Assembly (NCBI RefSeq): GCF_016900775.1
Contig: NZ_JACJKN010000007.1
Coordinates: forward strand, 58,772 to 122,771
Direction of reading: 5' to 3'
Source: Olsenella uli
GTDB lineage: Bacteria; Actinomycetota; Coriobacteriia; Coriobacteriales; Atopobiaceae
Length of the DNA stretch: 64,000 bases
The translations under genes were made by a program, and so were the position numbers. The notes under the pieces are model-generated. The model had not been told where the DNA came from. It saw nothing but the letters and a program-made list of their open reading frames with translations, and ran no database searches. Shown here piece after piece: positions 17,601 to 25,400 of the stretch; position 1 is the first letter of the stretch; the number at the start of each line of letters is the position of its first letter.

Positions 17601-18561
17601 CGCGGACATCGAGGACTCCGGCCAGACCGTGCGCTTCGTCGGCATCGGCACCACCGCGAGCGACGCGGCCGACGGCGACAAGCTCGTGACGGGCCCCGAG
17701 GTCGCCGTCGCCGACGAGGTCTCCTTCAAGGGACTGACGCCCGGCGAGGGCTACGCGCTCGAGGCGACGCTCATGGACGCAGAGACCGGCGAGCCCGTCA
17801 AGGGCGCCGACGGCGATCCCGTGACCGCGACGGCGGAGTTCGCGCCCGAGGCCCCCGAGTGCGCCCAGACGGTCGAGCTCTCCCTCGACTCCGCCGGCCT
17901 CGGCGGACACCGCCTCGTCGTGTTCGAGAGGCTGCTCGACGCGCAAGGCACCGTCCTCGCCGTTCACGAGGACATCGAAGACGAGGGCCAGTCCGTCACG
18001 GTGGTCGAGATCGGGACCACGCTCGTCGATTCCGCCGACGGCGACCACACGGTCGAGAACGGGACGGCGAGGCTCGTCGACACGGTCGAGTACAAGGGGC
18101 TCGTCGCGGGCGAGGCATACACCGCGCACGGCACCGTCATGGACAAGGCGACCGGCATGCCGCTCGAGGACGCGGAGGACAACCCCGTGACCGCGACGGC
18201 GGAGTTCACGCCCGAGGCGTCGGACGGCGCCGTCGAGGTGGCCTTCGAGTTCGACGCCTCCAAGGTCGAGGAGGGCGCCGCGCTCGTGGCCTTCGAGGAG
18301 GTGCTCGACGCGAGCGGCAACGTGGTAGCCGTTCACCAGGACATCGACGACGAGGGCCAGACGGTCGTCGTGGACAACCCGGAGACCCCTTCGGTGCCCG
18401 AGTCGCCCTATGCGAAGACGGGTGCCGACGCACCTAGCGGGGTCGACCCGCTCGTCGCGGGCGCCGTCGCCCTGGTGGCGGTCGCGTCCGTCGGCGGCGC
18501 GGCCCTCGCGATCCGCTCCCGCGCGAGGGCGGCCCGCGGAAGGAACGGTGACGCCGAGTAG
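14626..18561 (+). CDS. Surface adhesin: NlpC/P60 domain, CnaB/SpaA repeats, three VaFE repeats, sorting signal
   Basis: This 1311-residue wall-anchored protein has a signal peptide (residues 1-37, cleavage after ALA). An NlpC/P60-like domain follows at about 60-225, with Cys93 in GMDCSTF and His180 in SHVGIYWGEG. About five CnaB/SpaA-type domains (about 226-885) each contain xETxAPEGY-like ends or GTYxVxET strands. Three VaFE repeats begin at IGTT near residues 886, 1008 and 1130 and carry VAFES, VVFER and VAFEE. The C-terminus has YAKTG at 1262-1266, a hydrophobic helix and a basic tail. YAKTG replaces the usual LPxTG. CGGAGGGAAGC precedes the ATG, and a class B sortase gene follows 69 bp downstream. 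It probably mediates cell contact during transfer or host adhesion (inference). Confidence 0.9.
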   Translation: MNDKTRAHAPEKILRCALALLLAAATLLAGAAPALAQAGEPAYESGRGVTFAERLGFDPEAFVANLEAHKDRYLGTPYTMDDREAGPGAGMDCSTFVSYALINEAGVADSTLRHDMRPRHADENCLPNTETLYTWAFANCDVRVFSSKEDLLASRPAKGDILFVWEKSSGDVPLGGAASHVGIYWGEGNGEDLMFHATPPACTIGPIKGKVVGDLYYASVAVSHGFDLTVDKSAGDAIALDTEGNGAYAASLEGARYGVYADEACTEEVAAITVAASGSGFTGTAEGLDPGTYWVKETRAPEGYALDPTVQRVELDGDKSVSSAEDKQYFPIGVSVVKLARDGQAAPEGDASFERAKFRIDYPNGKSGVYRTGPDGRVSMRVDDGCFVEGDPLDVVDGSYVLQLGTYAVTEVEAPQGCVIPEDATQTIEVTATDQLSPTSTQATFSNAFEGSLGYVQTPALGGVAVAKGDALLFDEDGTGGDGSYHNYAQGDASLAGAEFTVYNASAGRVCVDLDADGAIGDGESIAPGDPVVTIATEYDADLDAYVARTADRLLPYGTYLVRETKAPEGYTPEGAIEKQFQVRGDGEVSEFLLEEGELNEVAAGGVRVVKSDAELGASEAIGGNGHTPDGAGTTLAGIELTITNASEHGVMVGGEWFHAGDEVMTIETAWDEEAGAYTAQTAPDALPYGTYTIQETATNDSYLLTDGEPRTFEVREDGAVVTADAEGGALELRDQVVRNDLKLSKKADDTNESLQVPFAITNTATGETHVLVTDRNGQASTEAGWNKHTENTNGNDGLLEAEAITSDMMDPEAGIWFGLGEDGSAAPADDGLGALPFGEYTLEELPCEANEGYELVTKTFWVERDSGVAEEVWMTLDDQEGPKIGTTASDASDGDQVAQAAEKATVADTVHYENLEFGGTYTLTGTLMVKSTGEPLLDAEGSPVTATKEFTAENTNGSVDVEFTFDASLLAGEDVVAFESLSKDGVEVAVHADIEDSGQTVRFVGIGTTASDAADGDKLVTGPEVAVADEVSFKGLTPGEGYALEATLMDAETGEPVKGADGDPVTATAEFAPEAPECAQTVELSLDSAGLGGHRLVVFERLLDAQGTVLAVHEDIEDEGQSVTVVEIGTTLVDSADGDHTVENGTARLVDTVEYKGLVAGEAYTAHGTVMDKATGMPLEDAEDNPVTATAEFTPEASDGAVEVAFEFDASKVEEGAALVAFEEVLDASGNVVAVHQDIDDEGQTVVVDNPETPSVPESPYAKTGADAPSGVDPLVAGAVALVAVASVGGAALAIRSRARAARGRNGDAE

Positions 18562-18630
18562 CACCTATGCCGCAAAGCCGCGCCCCTTCCGACCGACGGC
18601 CGGGAGGGGCGCCTCGCCAAGGGAGGAGAG

Positions 18631-19341
18631 ATGAGAAGGATGCCCGTGGTGGCAATAGGCTGCCTCGCGGCAGCGGCGGCGATCCTCGCGTTCCTCGTCG
18701 CGTCGTACACGAGGGAGACCATCCCCTACGAGGTCGCCGAGGTGCCGCTCGTGGAGGAGGAGGCGGGCGCGCCCGCGCCCGAGGAGGAGCCCACCCCCGT
18801 CGACTGGGGCGCGCTGCCGGAATCCGTCGTCGCGTGGGTGCGCGTCCCGGGGACCACCGTCGACTACCCGATCGTCCAGGGCGACGAGGACGACCCCGAC
18901 TACTACCTGACCCATGACATATACGGCGACGCCTCCGTGTGGGGCGCGCCCTACGTCGACGCGGGATGCCGCGACGGCACGAGGAGCCCGTTCGTCATCG
19001 TGTACGCCCACCACATGAGCGACGGCACGATGTTCGGGCCCCTGGAGCAGTACGCCGACGAGGCGTTCGCCGCTACCCACCGCACGATCCTCGTCTACAC
19101 GCGCGAGGGGACCGTGGAGCTCGAGGTGTTCGCCGCCGACGTCCTGGACGCCGACCGCGAGGGGGTCCGCACCGACTTCGCGGACGCCGCCGAGCTCCAG
19201 GCCTACGTCGACGAGAGGCTCGAGAGGTGCGAGGTCGTGCTCGACCATCCCGAGGACGTCGGGCGGGTGTGGGCCTTCGTCACGTGCAGCTACCAGACCG
19301 CGAACTCCCGGACGGTCGTGCTCGCAAGGGAGGTGGGGTAG
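18631..19341 (+). CDS. Class B sortase, probably dedicated to the upstream adhesin
   Basis: This 236-residue membrane-anchored transpeptidase has an N-terminal hydrophobic helix (residues 5-25) and an acidic linker. The SrtB fold follows: AWVRVPGTTVDYPIVQG, catalytic histidine in AHHM (residues 126-129), Cys219 in FVTCSY and Arg227 in NSRTVV. The GTMFGPL segment is also typical of class B. GGGAGGAGAG stands before the ATG; a second ATG three codons later is possible. Adjacency to the YAKTG protein suggests that this is its substrate, which would make it a sortase with an unusual recognition sequence. A second class B sortase lies at 56.4-57.5 kb. Confidence 0.92.
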   Translation: MRRMPVVAIGCLAAAAAILAFLVASYTRETIPYEVAEVPLVEEEAGAPAPEEEPTPVDWGALPESVVAWVRVPGTTVDYPIVQGDEDDPDYYLTHDIYGDASVWGAPYVDAGCRDGTRSPFVIVYAHHMSDGTMFGPLEQYADEAFAATHRTILVYTREGTVELEVFAADVLDADREGVRTDFADAAELQAYVDERLERCEVVLDHPEDVGRVWAFVTCSYQTANSRTVVLAREVG

Positions 19342-19443
19342 ATGGCCAGCGCCGCGCTGTTCGTCGTCGGCATGCTCATGGGCGCCTGCACCGTCACGGC
19401 GTACGCCTGCTGCCGGGTCGCCTCCATGAGCGAGGACCGCTAG
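19342..19443 (+). CDS. DUF3789-like 33-residue membrane protein
   Basis: A short open frame starts one base after the sortase TAG and has GGGAGGTGGGG as ribosome-binding site. The product is a single hydrophobic helix (ALFVVGMLMGACTVTAYACC) followed by a short charged end. Proteins of this size, with a Gly-Met-Cys-rich helix, are encoded near the end of many Firmicutes conjugative elements as DUF3789. Function is unknown. The strong start signal and tight coupling make it likely to be real. Confidence 0.6.
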   Translation: MASAALFVVGMLMGACTVTAYACCRVASMSEDR

Positions 19444-19470
19444 TCAGGAGAAGAGCAGGAACCGAAGCGA

Positions 19471-19510
19471 ACGGGCGGGGCCGTGCAAGTTAGCGCACGG
19501 CCCCGCCCGT
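19471..19510. terminator. Bidirectional hairpin terminator between convergent genes
   Basis: ACGGGCGGGGCCGTGC pairs with GCACGGCCCCGCCCGT around a short AAGTTAGC loop. It lies between the plus-strand transfer operon and the minus-strand sigma-like gene and could stop transcription from both sides. No long T run is present. Confidence 0.7.
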
Positions 19511-19523
19511 CGTCTGGAGCCGC

Positions 19524-20351
19524 CTAGTACCCGAGCTCCCTGAGGCACTCCCTCACGAGGGGAAGCAGCTTCTTCATGGCGTAGGTCGCGGTCGAGTTGG
19601 CGCAGCCGAGGTCCTCGGCTATGTCCTTGTACTCGCGGTCCTCGAAGAAGTGCTGGCGGAAGATGTAGGCGTCCCGCTCGCTCGCGCCCGCGAGCACGCT
19701 CTCGATGGCGTCCACCAGCTCGAAGTACGAGTACCCCTCCTCCGCCTCGCCCGCGGCGGACGCGCCCCCGCCCGGTGCGGCGAGGCGCCCGCCCGCGGGG
19801 CCGCCGGCCTCGTCAACGATGGACTCGAGGTCGGTGACGCCGCCGCGGTCGGCGCGGAGCGACCCCTCGCGCCTGGCGTCTATGCGGTCGCGGAGGTAGC
19901 CCGCCCACCACTCCAGGCGGAAGCGGAACGACCCCTCTCCGAGCTCGTCGGGGTACAGGACGAGCTTGCGCACCACCCCGTCCGCGTCCCGGACCGTGCC
20001 CGACGCGGCGCGCCGGAGCACCTCGTGCTTGACGTCCTTCAGATCCCCTTTTACCTCGATGGCCGGGCGCCCCGTCCCGCGATCGGTAGAGCCGCGGGCC
20101 GGCGTGCGGTCGCCGTTGGAGAACTCCATGACGATGGGGTACTCCTCGACGAGGTCCAACGGTATCAGCGTGCGGCGGACGCCCTCGAGCCGGACGGCGT
20201 GGGTCTCGTACACGACGGTCACTCCCCCGTCCCCGTGCTCGTAGACCTCGCGGACCTCCTCCCTGGCGCGCTCCGCCCTCCTCCTCACGGAGTTGCGAGC
20301 GCCCTCGATCGACTTCTCGTGCGGGTAGCGGCCGTCCTTGCCTTGTTTCAT
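19524..20351 (-). CDS. Sigma-70 region 4-like helix-turn-helix protein of the ICE
   Basis: This 275-residue protein has a C-terminal domain (about residues 205-275) that reads like sigma region 4: ELVDAIESVLAGASERDAYIFRQ, then KDIAEDLGCANSTATYAMKK. The N-terminal 200 residues are charged and contain EYPIVMEFSNGDR and FRFRLEWWAGYLRDRID, with no recognisable region 2, so it is probably a regulator rather than a full sigma factor. The ATG at 20351 has AGGTG five bases upstream; the open frame continues upstream but only through the inverted-repeat region. Such genes are common accessory regulators at the end of conjugative elements. Its transcription converges on the transfer operon. Confidence 0.7.
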   Translation of the reverse strand: MKQGKDGRYPHEKSIEGARNSVRRRAERAREEVREVYEHGDGGVTVVYETHAVRLEGVRRTLIPLDLVEEYPIVMEFSNGDRTPARGSTDRGTGRPAIEVKGDLKDVKHEVLRRAASGTVRDADGVVRKLVLYPDELGEGSFRFRLEWWAGYLRDRIDARREGSLRADRGGVTDLESIVDEAGGPAGGRLAAPGGGASAAGEAEEGYSYFELVDAIESVLAGASERDAYIFRQHFFEDREYKDIAEDLGCANSTATYAMKKLLPLVRECLRELGY

Positions 20352-20855
20352 CTTTGCACCTGAGCTTTCTCCAGCCCAGGCGGGACGGCCCCTTTTCACG
20401 AGAAGGCAGGTGCGCGCAGCACGAATCCTCGGGCCCAGCCTGGCGATCGGTGGGCGCAACGGCCGATGGACGGCCGACGGGGCCTCCCTGCTGGAGGCTG
20501 CGCGCACCTGCCTGGCTAGAGCTCGAGCTCTCGAGCGCCTAAGCACTAGCTACTGTTCGATGTTCTAAGGACCCATGATGACCTCCGTCTCGCAGGCTTC
20601 CGGCGCCTTGCCTCGGCGCCGGAGGAACCGAGCGCCACGGCCCGCGCGCTGCTAGAATCGATACAACGGGCAGACAAAAACCTTCAAGAGCAGATGAGTT
20701 CGCCGCCAGGGCACCCGACGGGTGCCCTGGCCTCCCCGTCCCCAAAGGATGAGAAGATCGTAGTTGCGGCAGCTCATCAGCGCAGTTCAACGGCGGTATC
20801 AAAGAAGGGCGAGGCTCGGTTTCAAATCGGTTCGCAAGCGGGAGGTGGCCGTGAG
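20352..20855. other. Hairpin-rich non-coding region at the probable right end of the ICE
   Basis: No gene is supported in these 504 bases. They hold a perfect 17-bp inverted repeat (20404-20420 with 20497-20513, arms 76 bp apart), a 14-bp palindrome AGAGCTCGAGCTCT (20518-20531), a 9-bp stem TCCGGCGCC (20599-20607 with 20615-20623) and an 11-bp stem CCAGGGCACCC with a three-base loop (20706-20730). Base composition drops after about 20.75 kb. It could hold an oriT, an attachment site, a small RNA or the promoter and leader of the next gene; the sequence alone does not decide. Confidence 0.6.
20650..20658 (+). promoter_or_regulatory. Possible extended -10 promoter for the orphan gene
   Basis: TGCTAGAAT matches an extended -10 element (TGn plus TAGAAT). 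There is no good -35 element at the usual distance. A start about seven bases downstream would give a leader of roughly 190 nt carrying the 20706-20730 hairpin before the ATG at 20856. Confidence 0.35.
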
Positions 20856-22499
20856 ATGGACAAGGAATCAGAGGAGACGTGCGGCACGGCTCGACTTCTC
20901 GAGGAAATCCTCAGGGCGTGCTTCGGAACCATCATGATCGAGCCCGAGAAATGGCGCATAGTGAGCGCTGCCACGCCCTACCGCAGCATGCTTCGCAACG
21001 CCATCAAATCCAGAAAAGCCACCTTCAACGAGAGAACCGTCGAGGCGCTCTGCGCGCTGGTCAATGCGGGCCTGCGGATCGGGGAGGATTCATCAGAATA
21101 CGACCCCGCTCTCGTGGCGAAGGGCATCACGGAGTTTTTGAAGGAACGGGGATGGGGCGACTTCGGAGAGCTCGCCCAGCAGTCAGGCGACGCCCGGCTG
21201 ATGCAGGAGAGGAGGAAGGCGCTCGCCGCGATGGCCAAAGAGGTCGCCATCCAGCTCTACGGCAAAACGAGCATCAGTGAGGGCGACGAGACGAGGATCA
21301 AGGAAGCGCTTCGAATGATCGCCATGGCGACGCCGCAGAGGATGAGGGGGGAGGAGGAGTCTGCCGAGATCAACCCGCTCGCCACCGAAACCCTCCCCGC
21401 CTCCATGGACCTCCTCATGAGGCAGATACACCTCCCCGACGGCGACGAGTTCCTGAGCGCAGCCGGCGAGCAGGGCTCATGGATAGCCCTCAGCGAGATC
21501 TACTGCAGCGGGGTGAAGGTTGACTCGATCATACGGGCTGCCCTCGACCGAGGAATAGCCTCGCGCTACGGGGCGCAGTCGGAGGCAGCCCTGACGTACT
21601 ACATGGCCAAGTTCGACCTGAAGCGCGGCAACGTCAAGCAGAGCGACAAGGACCTGTGGCAGCTGCACCGGACCCTCGAGGACAACAGATCAAAGATAGA
21701 CGGCGCCTGCGCCGACCGGATGTCCGCCCTGGCGAGCATCCGGCAGCTCACCAACAATGCTGTACCCTCCGCGGACCACGCGGCGCGGTTCGAGTCGGCC
21801 GTGGGCGCGCTGCAGGACCTTGACTACGCGGGGGACGACTACAAGACCTACGAGACCGCGTCAGCCATAGGCGCCGAGGTGACGAACGCATTGGCAAGGG
21901 GGCCGGTCGGGGACGAGCGCGCCGTCGCCAGCTTCAACAGGCTCGTCAAGCAGCACGAGACTACCGTCAGGGAGCATCCCGAGCAGCTGGGAAACCAAGC
22001 AGTCGTCGCCGTATCGCTCAGGTGGTTCGTGGAGCTCTCGCGCCTGGAGAGGGAGCCGATGGGCAGCCGCAGTCCGCTGACGCTGCTCGGAATCGCCTTC
22101 GACGGGCTCCAGGAGGCCCGGAGGCGAAGGAACTCGCTCTTCCACATCCAGTGCGTCGCGGTGATCGCAATCTGCGCCATGTGCGCGGGCAACGAGGACC
22201 TGCTCCGTGCCCTGGGCTACATCTTCGCGAAGCTGAAGAGGGCCTTTGAGGTCAAGGCATCGCAGGAGGGAATCAGGCAGCTGATCTCCATCATGAACAA
22301 GATGGCGCCGGGATCGTCGAGGGAGCTGCTTGCCGACCCCGATGCGCAGATGGAGCTCATGAAGAGCAATCGTTCGTCAATCATCAATTGGACCATGCAT
22401 CTTGACGGGATGTACCGGCTCCAGATGATTCCGAACAAGAAAGCATATAAAGTAACGATAGAGAAAGAGGTCATAAAGCTCGAAGCGTTTAAGAGATGA
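20856..22499 (+). CDS. Orphan 547-residue cytoplasmic protein, function unknown
   Basis: I do not recognise this protein. It is predicted to be almost wholly alpha-helical, without signal peptide, membrane helix or catalytic motif that I can name. The middle (ALTYYMAKFDLKRGNVKQSD, LWQLHRTLEDNRSKI) has helix-pair spacing like TPR-type repeats. The C-terminus is basic (KKAYKVTIEKEVIKLEAFKR). The ATG at 20856 follows GGGAGGTGG; an in-frame ATG at 20694 would add 54 low-complexity residues and is less likely. Codon use is less GC-extreme than in the conjugation genes. It stands alone between the element and the capsule locus, with its own terminator, and may be cargo of a mobile element. Confidence 0.75.
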   Translation: MDKESEETCGTARLLEEILRACFGTIMIEPEKWRIVSAATPYRSMLRNAIKSRKATFNERTVEALCALVNAGLRIGEDSSEYDPALVAKGITEFLKERGWGDFGELAQQSGDARLMQERRKALAAMAKEVAIQLYGKTSISEGDETRIKEALRMIAMATPQRMRGEEESAEINPLATETLPASMDLLMRQIHLPDGDEFLSAAGEQGSWIALSEIYCSGVKVDSIIRAALDRGIASRYGAQSEAALTYYMAKFDLKRGNVKQSDKDLWQLHRTLEDNRSKIDGACADRMSALASIRQLTNNAVPSADHAARFESAVGALQDLDYAGDDYKTYETASAIGAEVTNALARGPVGDERAVASFNRLVKQHETTVREHPEQLGNQAVVAVSLRWFVELSRLEREPMGSRSPLTLLGIAFDGLQEARRRRNSLFHIQCVAVIAICAMCAGNEDLLRALGYIFAKLKRAFEVKASQEGIRQLISIMNKMAPGSSRELLADPDAQMELMKSNRSSIINWTMHLDGMYRLQMIPNKKAYKVTIEKEVIKLEAFKR

Positions 22500-22911
22500 C
22501 CCCTTTGCCGTGCCGCAAAGCCGTAGCGCGCCAACCAGGAGACCAAAACACAGGAAGGGCCGAGCACCAAAATGATGCTCGGCCCTTCCTGCCAACTGAC
22601 TAGCGGCTCGTTAACGCACAATGAGCCAGACCAGTAGTGAGAGAATTCTGCCAGTTGAAAGCATTATTTGTATAATCTCCGTCCGGCCAGCGGAGAAGCC
22701 CCTAAGCGAATTAGCTCAATAATACATATTGCGTAATCAACTTCAATATTTTATATTATTATTGCCGAAGAAAGCAGCGAGTTTGAAGAGCTGTGCACGA
22801 GAATCCCGATGAAACCGATAAATAAAGATAAGTAATTTATACACAGAAAAGAACGGACGTAGCCCACTATACCACTCAAAAGCGGAGAACTTGGCATAGC
22901 CCTTCACCGTT
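22500..22911. other. AT-rich intergenic stretch after the orphan gene
   Basis: Apart from the terminator at 22553-22589, these 412 bases show no supported gene. From about 22620 they are strongly AT-rich compared with all neighbours. Short open frames here lack start signals. The composition fits imported or decayed DNA next to the broken nucleotidyltransferase gene. Confidence 0.5.
22553..22589 (+). terminator. Hairpin terminator after the orphan gene
   Basis: GGAAGGGCCGAGCA (22553-22566) pairs perfectly with TGCTCGGCCCTTCC (22576-22589) around a nine-base loop. It lies 54 bp after the TGA. There is no clear T run. Confidence 0.65.
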
Positions 22912-23956
22912 TCAAACGAGAAAAACCGCCGGAGCTCGGCGAGACACAAGCGGCAGCCTTCCCCTGCTGCACGGCGAATGCGGATGCACACCCTCCGTCT
23001 CGGTGTCATAGGCGCCGCACTCCATCATGTGCGTGACAGTTTCAAGCTGCTCCTCGGTGAGTGCCGTACCGTCATAGTCGGCCCGCGTGAGGCGCTCGAT
23101 CAGCTCGGCGAAGCCGAGGATCCTCATCTCCAGGAGCTGCTCTCGGGTGTAGTCGCGGTCGAGGGAGTCCCCGAATGACTGGTTCATGACGATGATATCC
23201 GCCAGCGCTCGCAAGCCAACGCCCTTGTACCGCGCGTGCTTGCGCGCGTGCGCATGAGGTACACGTACTCGTCTTCGGGCGGGAACCCGAGCTCCATGCC
23301 CACGCCGCAGCTGACCGCGCCGCCTTCGATGGGCTGGGCGAGCCTCCGCGGGTCGCGGTAGTAGCCGGCGAACGTCCACCGGTCGGAGAAGAGCCGGTCG
23401 TGCAGCTCGAAGCAGAGGCCGGGGTCCTTGCCGAGGTTCAAGTGGCACTCCTCGGCGACTGGCACAGAGACGTAGCCCAGCCCTTCCATGACGCGCAGGG
23501 CGCGCTCGCGGAGTTGCACTGCCTCCTCTTCGAAGCCCATGCGGCTGAAGCAGGTGCTATCCTCGTTCAGGTCGATCAGCCCGAAGAGGATATCGTTGTC
23601 CCCCCCCACCTCGCGCATCAAGTAGTCGGGATAGCGCGCAACGAGGTTCGCCCCCTTGAGCGGAAGCACGCTCAGGCCCTCGGCGCGAAGCGAAGCGCAG
23701 CGCAGACCGCCACTCGCTCCGCCTCGTAGCGAACGTTGTGTAGCGCGACCATGTCCGAGAAGCGTTTGCAGGGGGCGCGCACGTCGTCGGGCACGCCGTC
23801 GAGCCAGAGAGCACCGTTGTCCCGCGCGCAGGAGACGACGCTCTCCCCGGAGAGCCTGTCGGGAAGCGACTCCGACTCGCGCCCCGAGAGCGCGCGCCCC
23901 ATCAGGTGGGCGAGGTAACTCCCAACAACTCGACTGGTCGCACCATTTCTATTCAT
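22912..23956 (-). pseudogene. Frameshifted nucleotidyltransferase-fold protein (NTP_transf_5 type)
   Basis: Three overlapping minus-strand frames together read as one protein of about 345 residues. The first (to about 23690) ends LHNVRYEAERVAVCAALRF. The second carries the nucleotidyltransferase-like core LPLKGANLVARYPDYLM, REVGGDNDILF. The third continues HARKHARYKGVGLRALADI. The joins near 23690 and 23240 each need a one-base shift, and the C-terminus also appears cut. The GGDND stretch is encoded by a run of eight G residues. This family occurs sporadically in capsule and lipoprotein-modification regions; its substrate is unknown. I call it a pseudogene because two separate shifts are needed. 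Confidence 0.7.
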
Positions 23957-24079
23957 AGTCAACCGACCAGCAAACCGCTCGTGTCGACAGCTCAAACTGC
24001 ATCAACGTACACCGCCCTGATCCTTACAGACAAAACTATTGGCAGTTATTACATTGCCTCCTCTGATTTGGGCTCATTT

Positions 24080-24701
24080 TTAGAGATTGGTATCATCCAT
24101 TGACAATGGGTGGATATTAACACCTATCTTCTTTGCGGGCACGCCACCCCAAACTTCACCATCAGGAACACTCTTGACAGCAACACCGTTCGCTCCAATT
24201 ATGGAATTCTTTCCAATGGTGATATCTCCAATAACCTTTGCCCCGGCGCATATTCGAGCGCCATCCTTAATTACGGGCGGATCATCCGCGAAACCGTATC
24301 CGATAGTAACCTGCTGGTTTATCCAACAATCGTCTCCAATAGACTTTGCTGAAATAACAGAGCCGTTACCATGCTGTATAAACAATCTATGGCCGATGTC
24401 CTTCGTGTAGATTGTAAGGCTTTGAAACAATGGAAAGAAAAATCTGAAAAGGGCCCGTATGACATCGTTCTCGGCGCTCAATCGTATATCGATGAGATTT
24501 CTGAATTCTGGGTAAGTCATAATCAAATTCGAAAACTTGAACGCAAGCGAAAGACGCTCACTCATTCCATAGCGCTTCGCCCAATAGTTCACATCCTCTC
24601 GAATTAGTGAGTAACCCCCCCCCCGAGCATGAAAACAGGGCTGCAAACGGAACAACTCTCCAGAAATTGAGGAGAAACAACATAAGCTGTTTCTTATTCA
24701 T
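24080..24701 (-). pseudogene. Serine acetyltransferase-like O-acetyltransferase, frame broken at a G10 tract (possible phase variation)
   Basis: The body of the protein (from about 24610) is a left-handed beta-helix acyltransferase of the CysE/WcaB type: SIGDDCWINQQVTIGYG, ARICAGAKVIGDITIG, IIGANGVAVKSVPDGEVWGG. It lacks a proper start in its own frame. In another frame an ATG at 24701, with AAAAAAGG upstream, encodes MNKKQLMLFLLNFWRVVPFA, the expected N-terminus of such proteins. The two frames meet at ten consecutive G residues on the coding strand (24615-24624). Nine or twelve would join them as CSGGGYSLIRED, while ten leads to an early stop. It lies at the distal end of the capsule locus, so it may add O-acetyl groups to the polysaccharide when in the ON state (inference). 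Confidence 0.75.
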
Positions 24702-25024
24702 CTAGATACCTTTTTTATCTCAAACTAACAGCAAATTTATTGTTGACTTTATGAAACCACAGGAGTTTTTGAGCTTGCACCGGCTCATACGATACTGATC
24801 ACATTGTCATCGAGCTTTCAAACCAAAGATGTATCCCCTATCCAACGTCACCTTATCTGCTATTGGGTGTTCCGCCGCGATTGAAACAAAGCATTTATAT
24901 CACTTTACTACAATTCGATAATCTAAAGGAATAAGCGTGGGCATCGTCCAATCACGACTCAAGGGTAGACGCTTGACAATGGCACTTGAGCTTCGAGACC
25001 GCCTACTGACAAAAATGCTCACAA
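24702..25024. other. AT-rich intergenic stretch at the distal end of the capsule locus
   Basis: These 323 bases contain no supported gene, clear promoter or terminator. They are AT-rich relative to both sides. A 5' region for the acetyltransferase must lie in the first part. Confidence 0.5.
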
Positions 25025-25396
25025 TCACGGCTCCCAACGGTCCACGAGAGTCGCCTTGAAAGCGCACGCACCCTCGCACCTGCCGCAGCGGACGCACACG
25101 GCGGCGTCAACCACCGGGTAGAGGAACCCCTCCTCGTCGGGCTCCATGGAGATCGCGCCCCTAGGGCAGGCGAACTCGCACGCCGTACAGCCGCAGCACT
25201 CCGAGCGGTCGCGGTAGAGCTTGGGCAGGTCGCGCTTGGCGACGGCGGGCGGTACCTCCGCGCCCCAGTTCCGGAAGCGCGTCGAGGCGTGCGGGTGGTA
25301 GCCGGGGGACGCATCGACTTGAGAGCCGTCTCGGTAGCGGTACGGGGCGTTGTCCGGCGGCGTGAAGCCCCTGCGCGGCGTGAAGTTCCTGCTCAT
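25025..25396 (-). CDS. Two-cluster ferredoxin-like protein of the capsule locus
   Basis: This 123-residue protein carries two [4Fe-4S] binding motifs in its C-terminal half: CCGCTACEFACP and CVRCGRCEGACA. The N-terminal 60 residues (FTPPDNAPYRYRDGSQ, FRNWGAEVP) are polar and not part of a known domain. In most organisms this ferredoxin part is fused to the FrhB-like protein. Here it is a separate gene that starts 4 bp after the stop of the fused FrhB gene and is last in the operon. It probably delivers electrons to that FrhB-like protein; the reaction in polysaccharide synthesis is unknown. The start at 25396 has GGGAGGTG upstream. Confidence 0.85.
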   Translation of the reverse strand: MSRNFTPRRGFTPPDNAPYRYRDGSQVDASPGYHPHASTRFRNWGAEVPPAVAKRDLPKLYRDRSECCGCTACEFACPRGAISMEPDEEGFLYPVVDAAVCVRCGRCEGACAFKATLVDRWEP

Positions 25397-25400
25397 CCGA

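Noticed and set aside
22743..23009. 88-residue minus-strand open frame in the AT-rich scar
   Set aside because: It overlaps the end of the broken nucleotidyltransferase, has no ribosome-binding site and no recognisable pattern.
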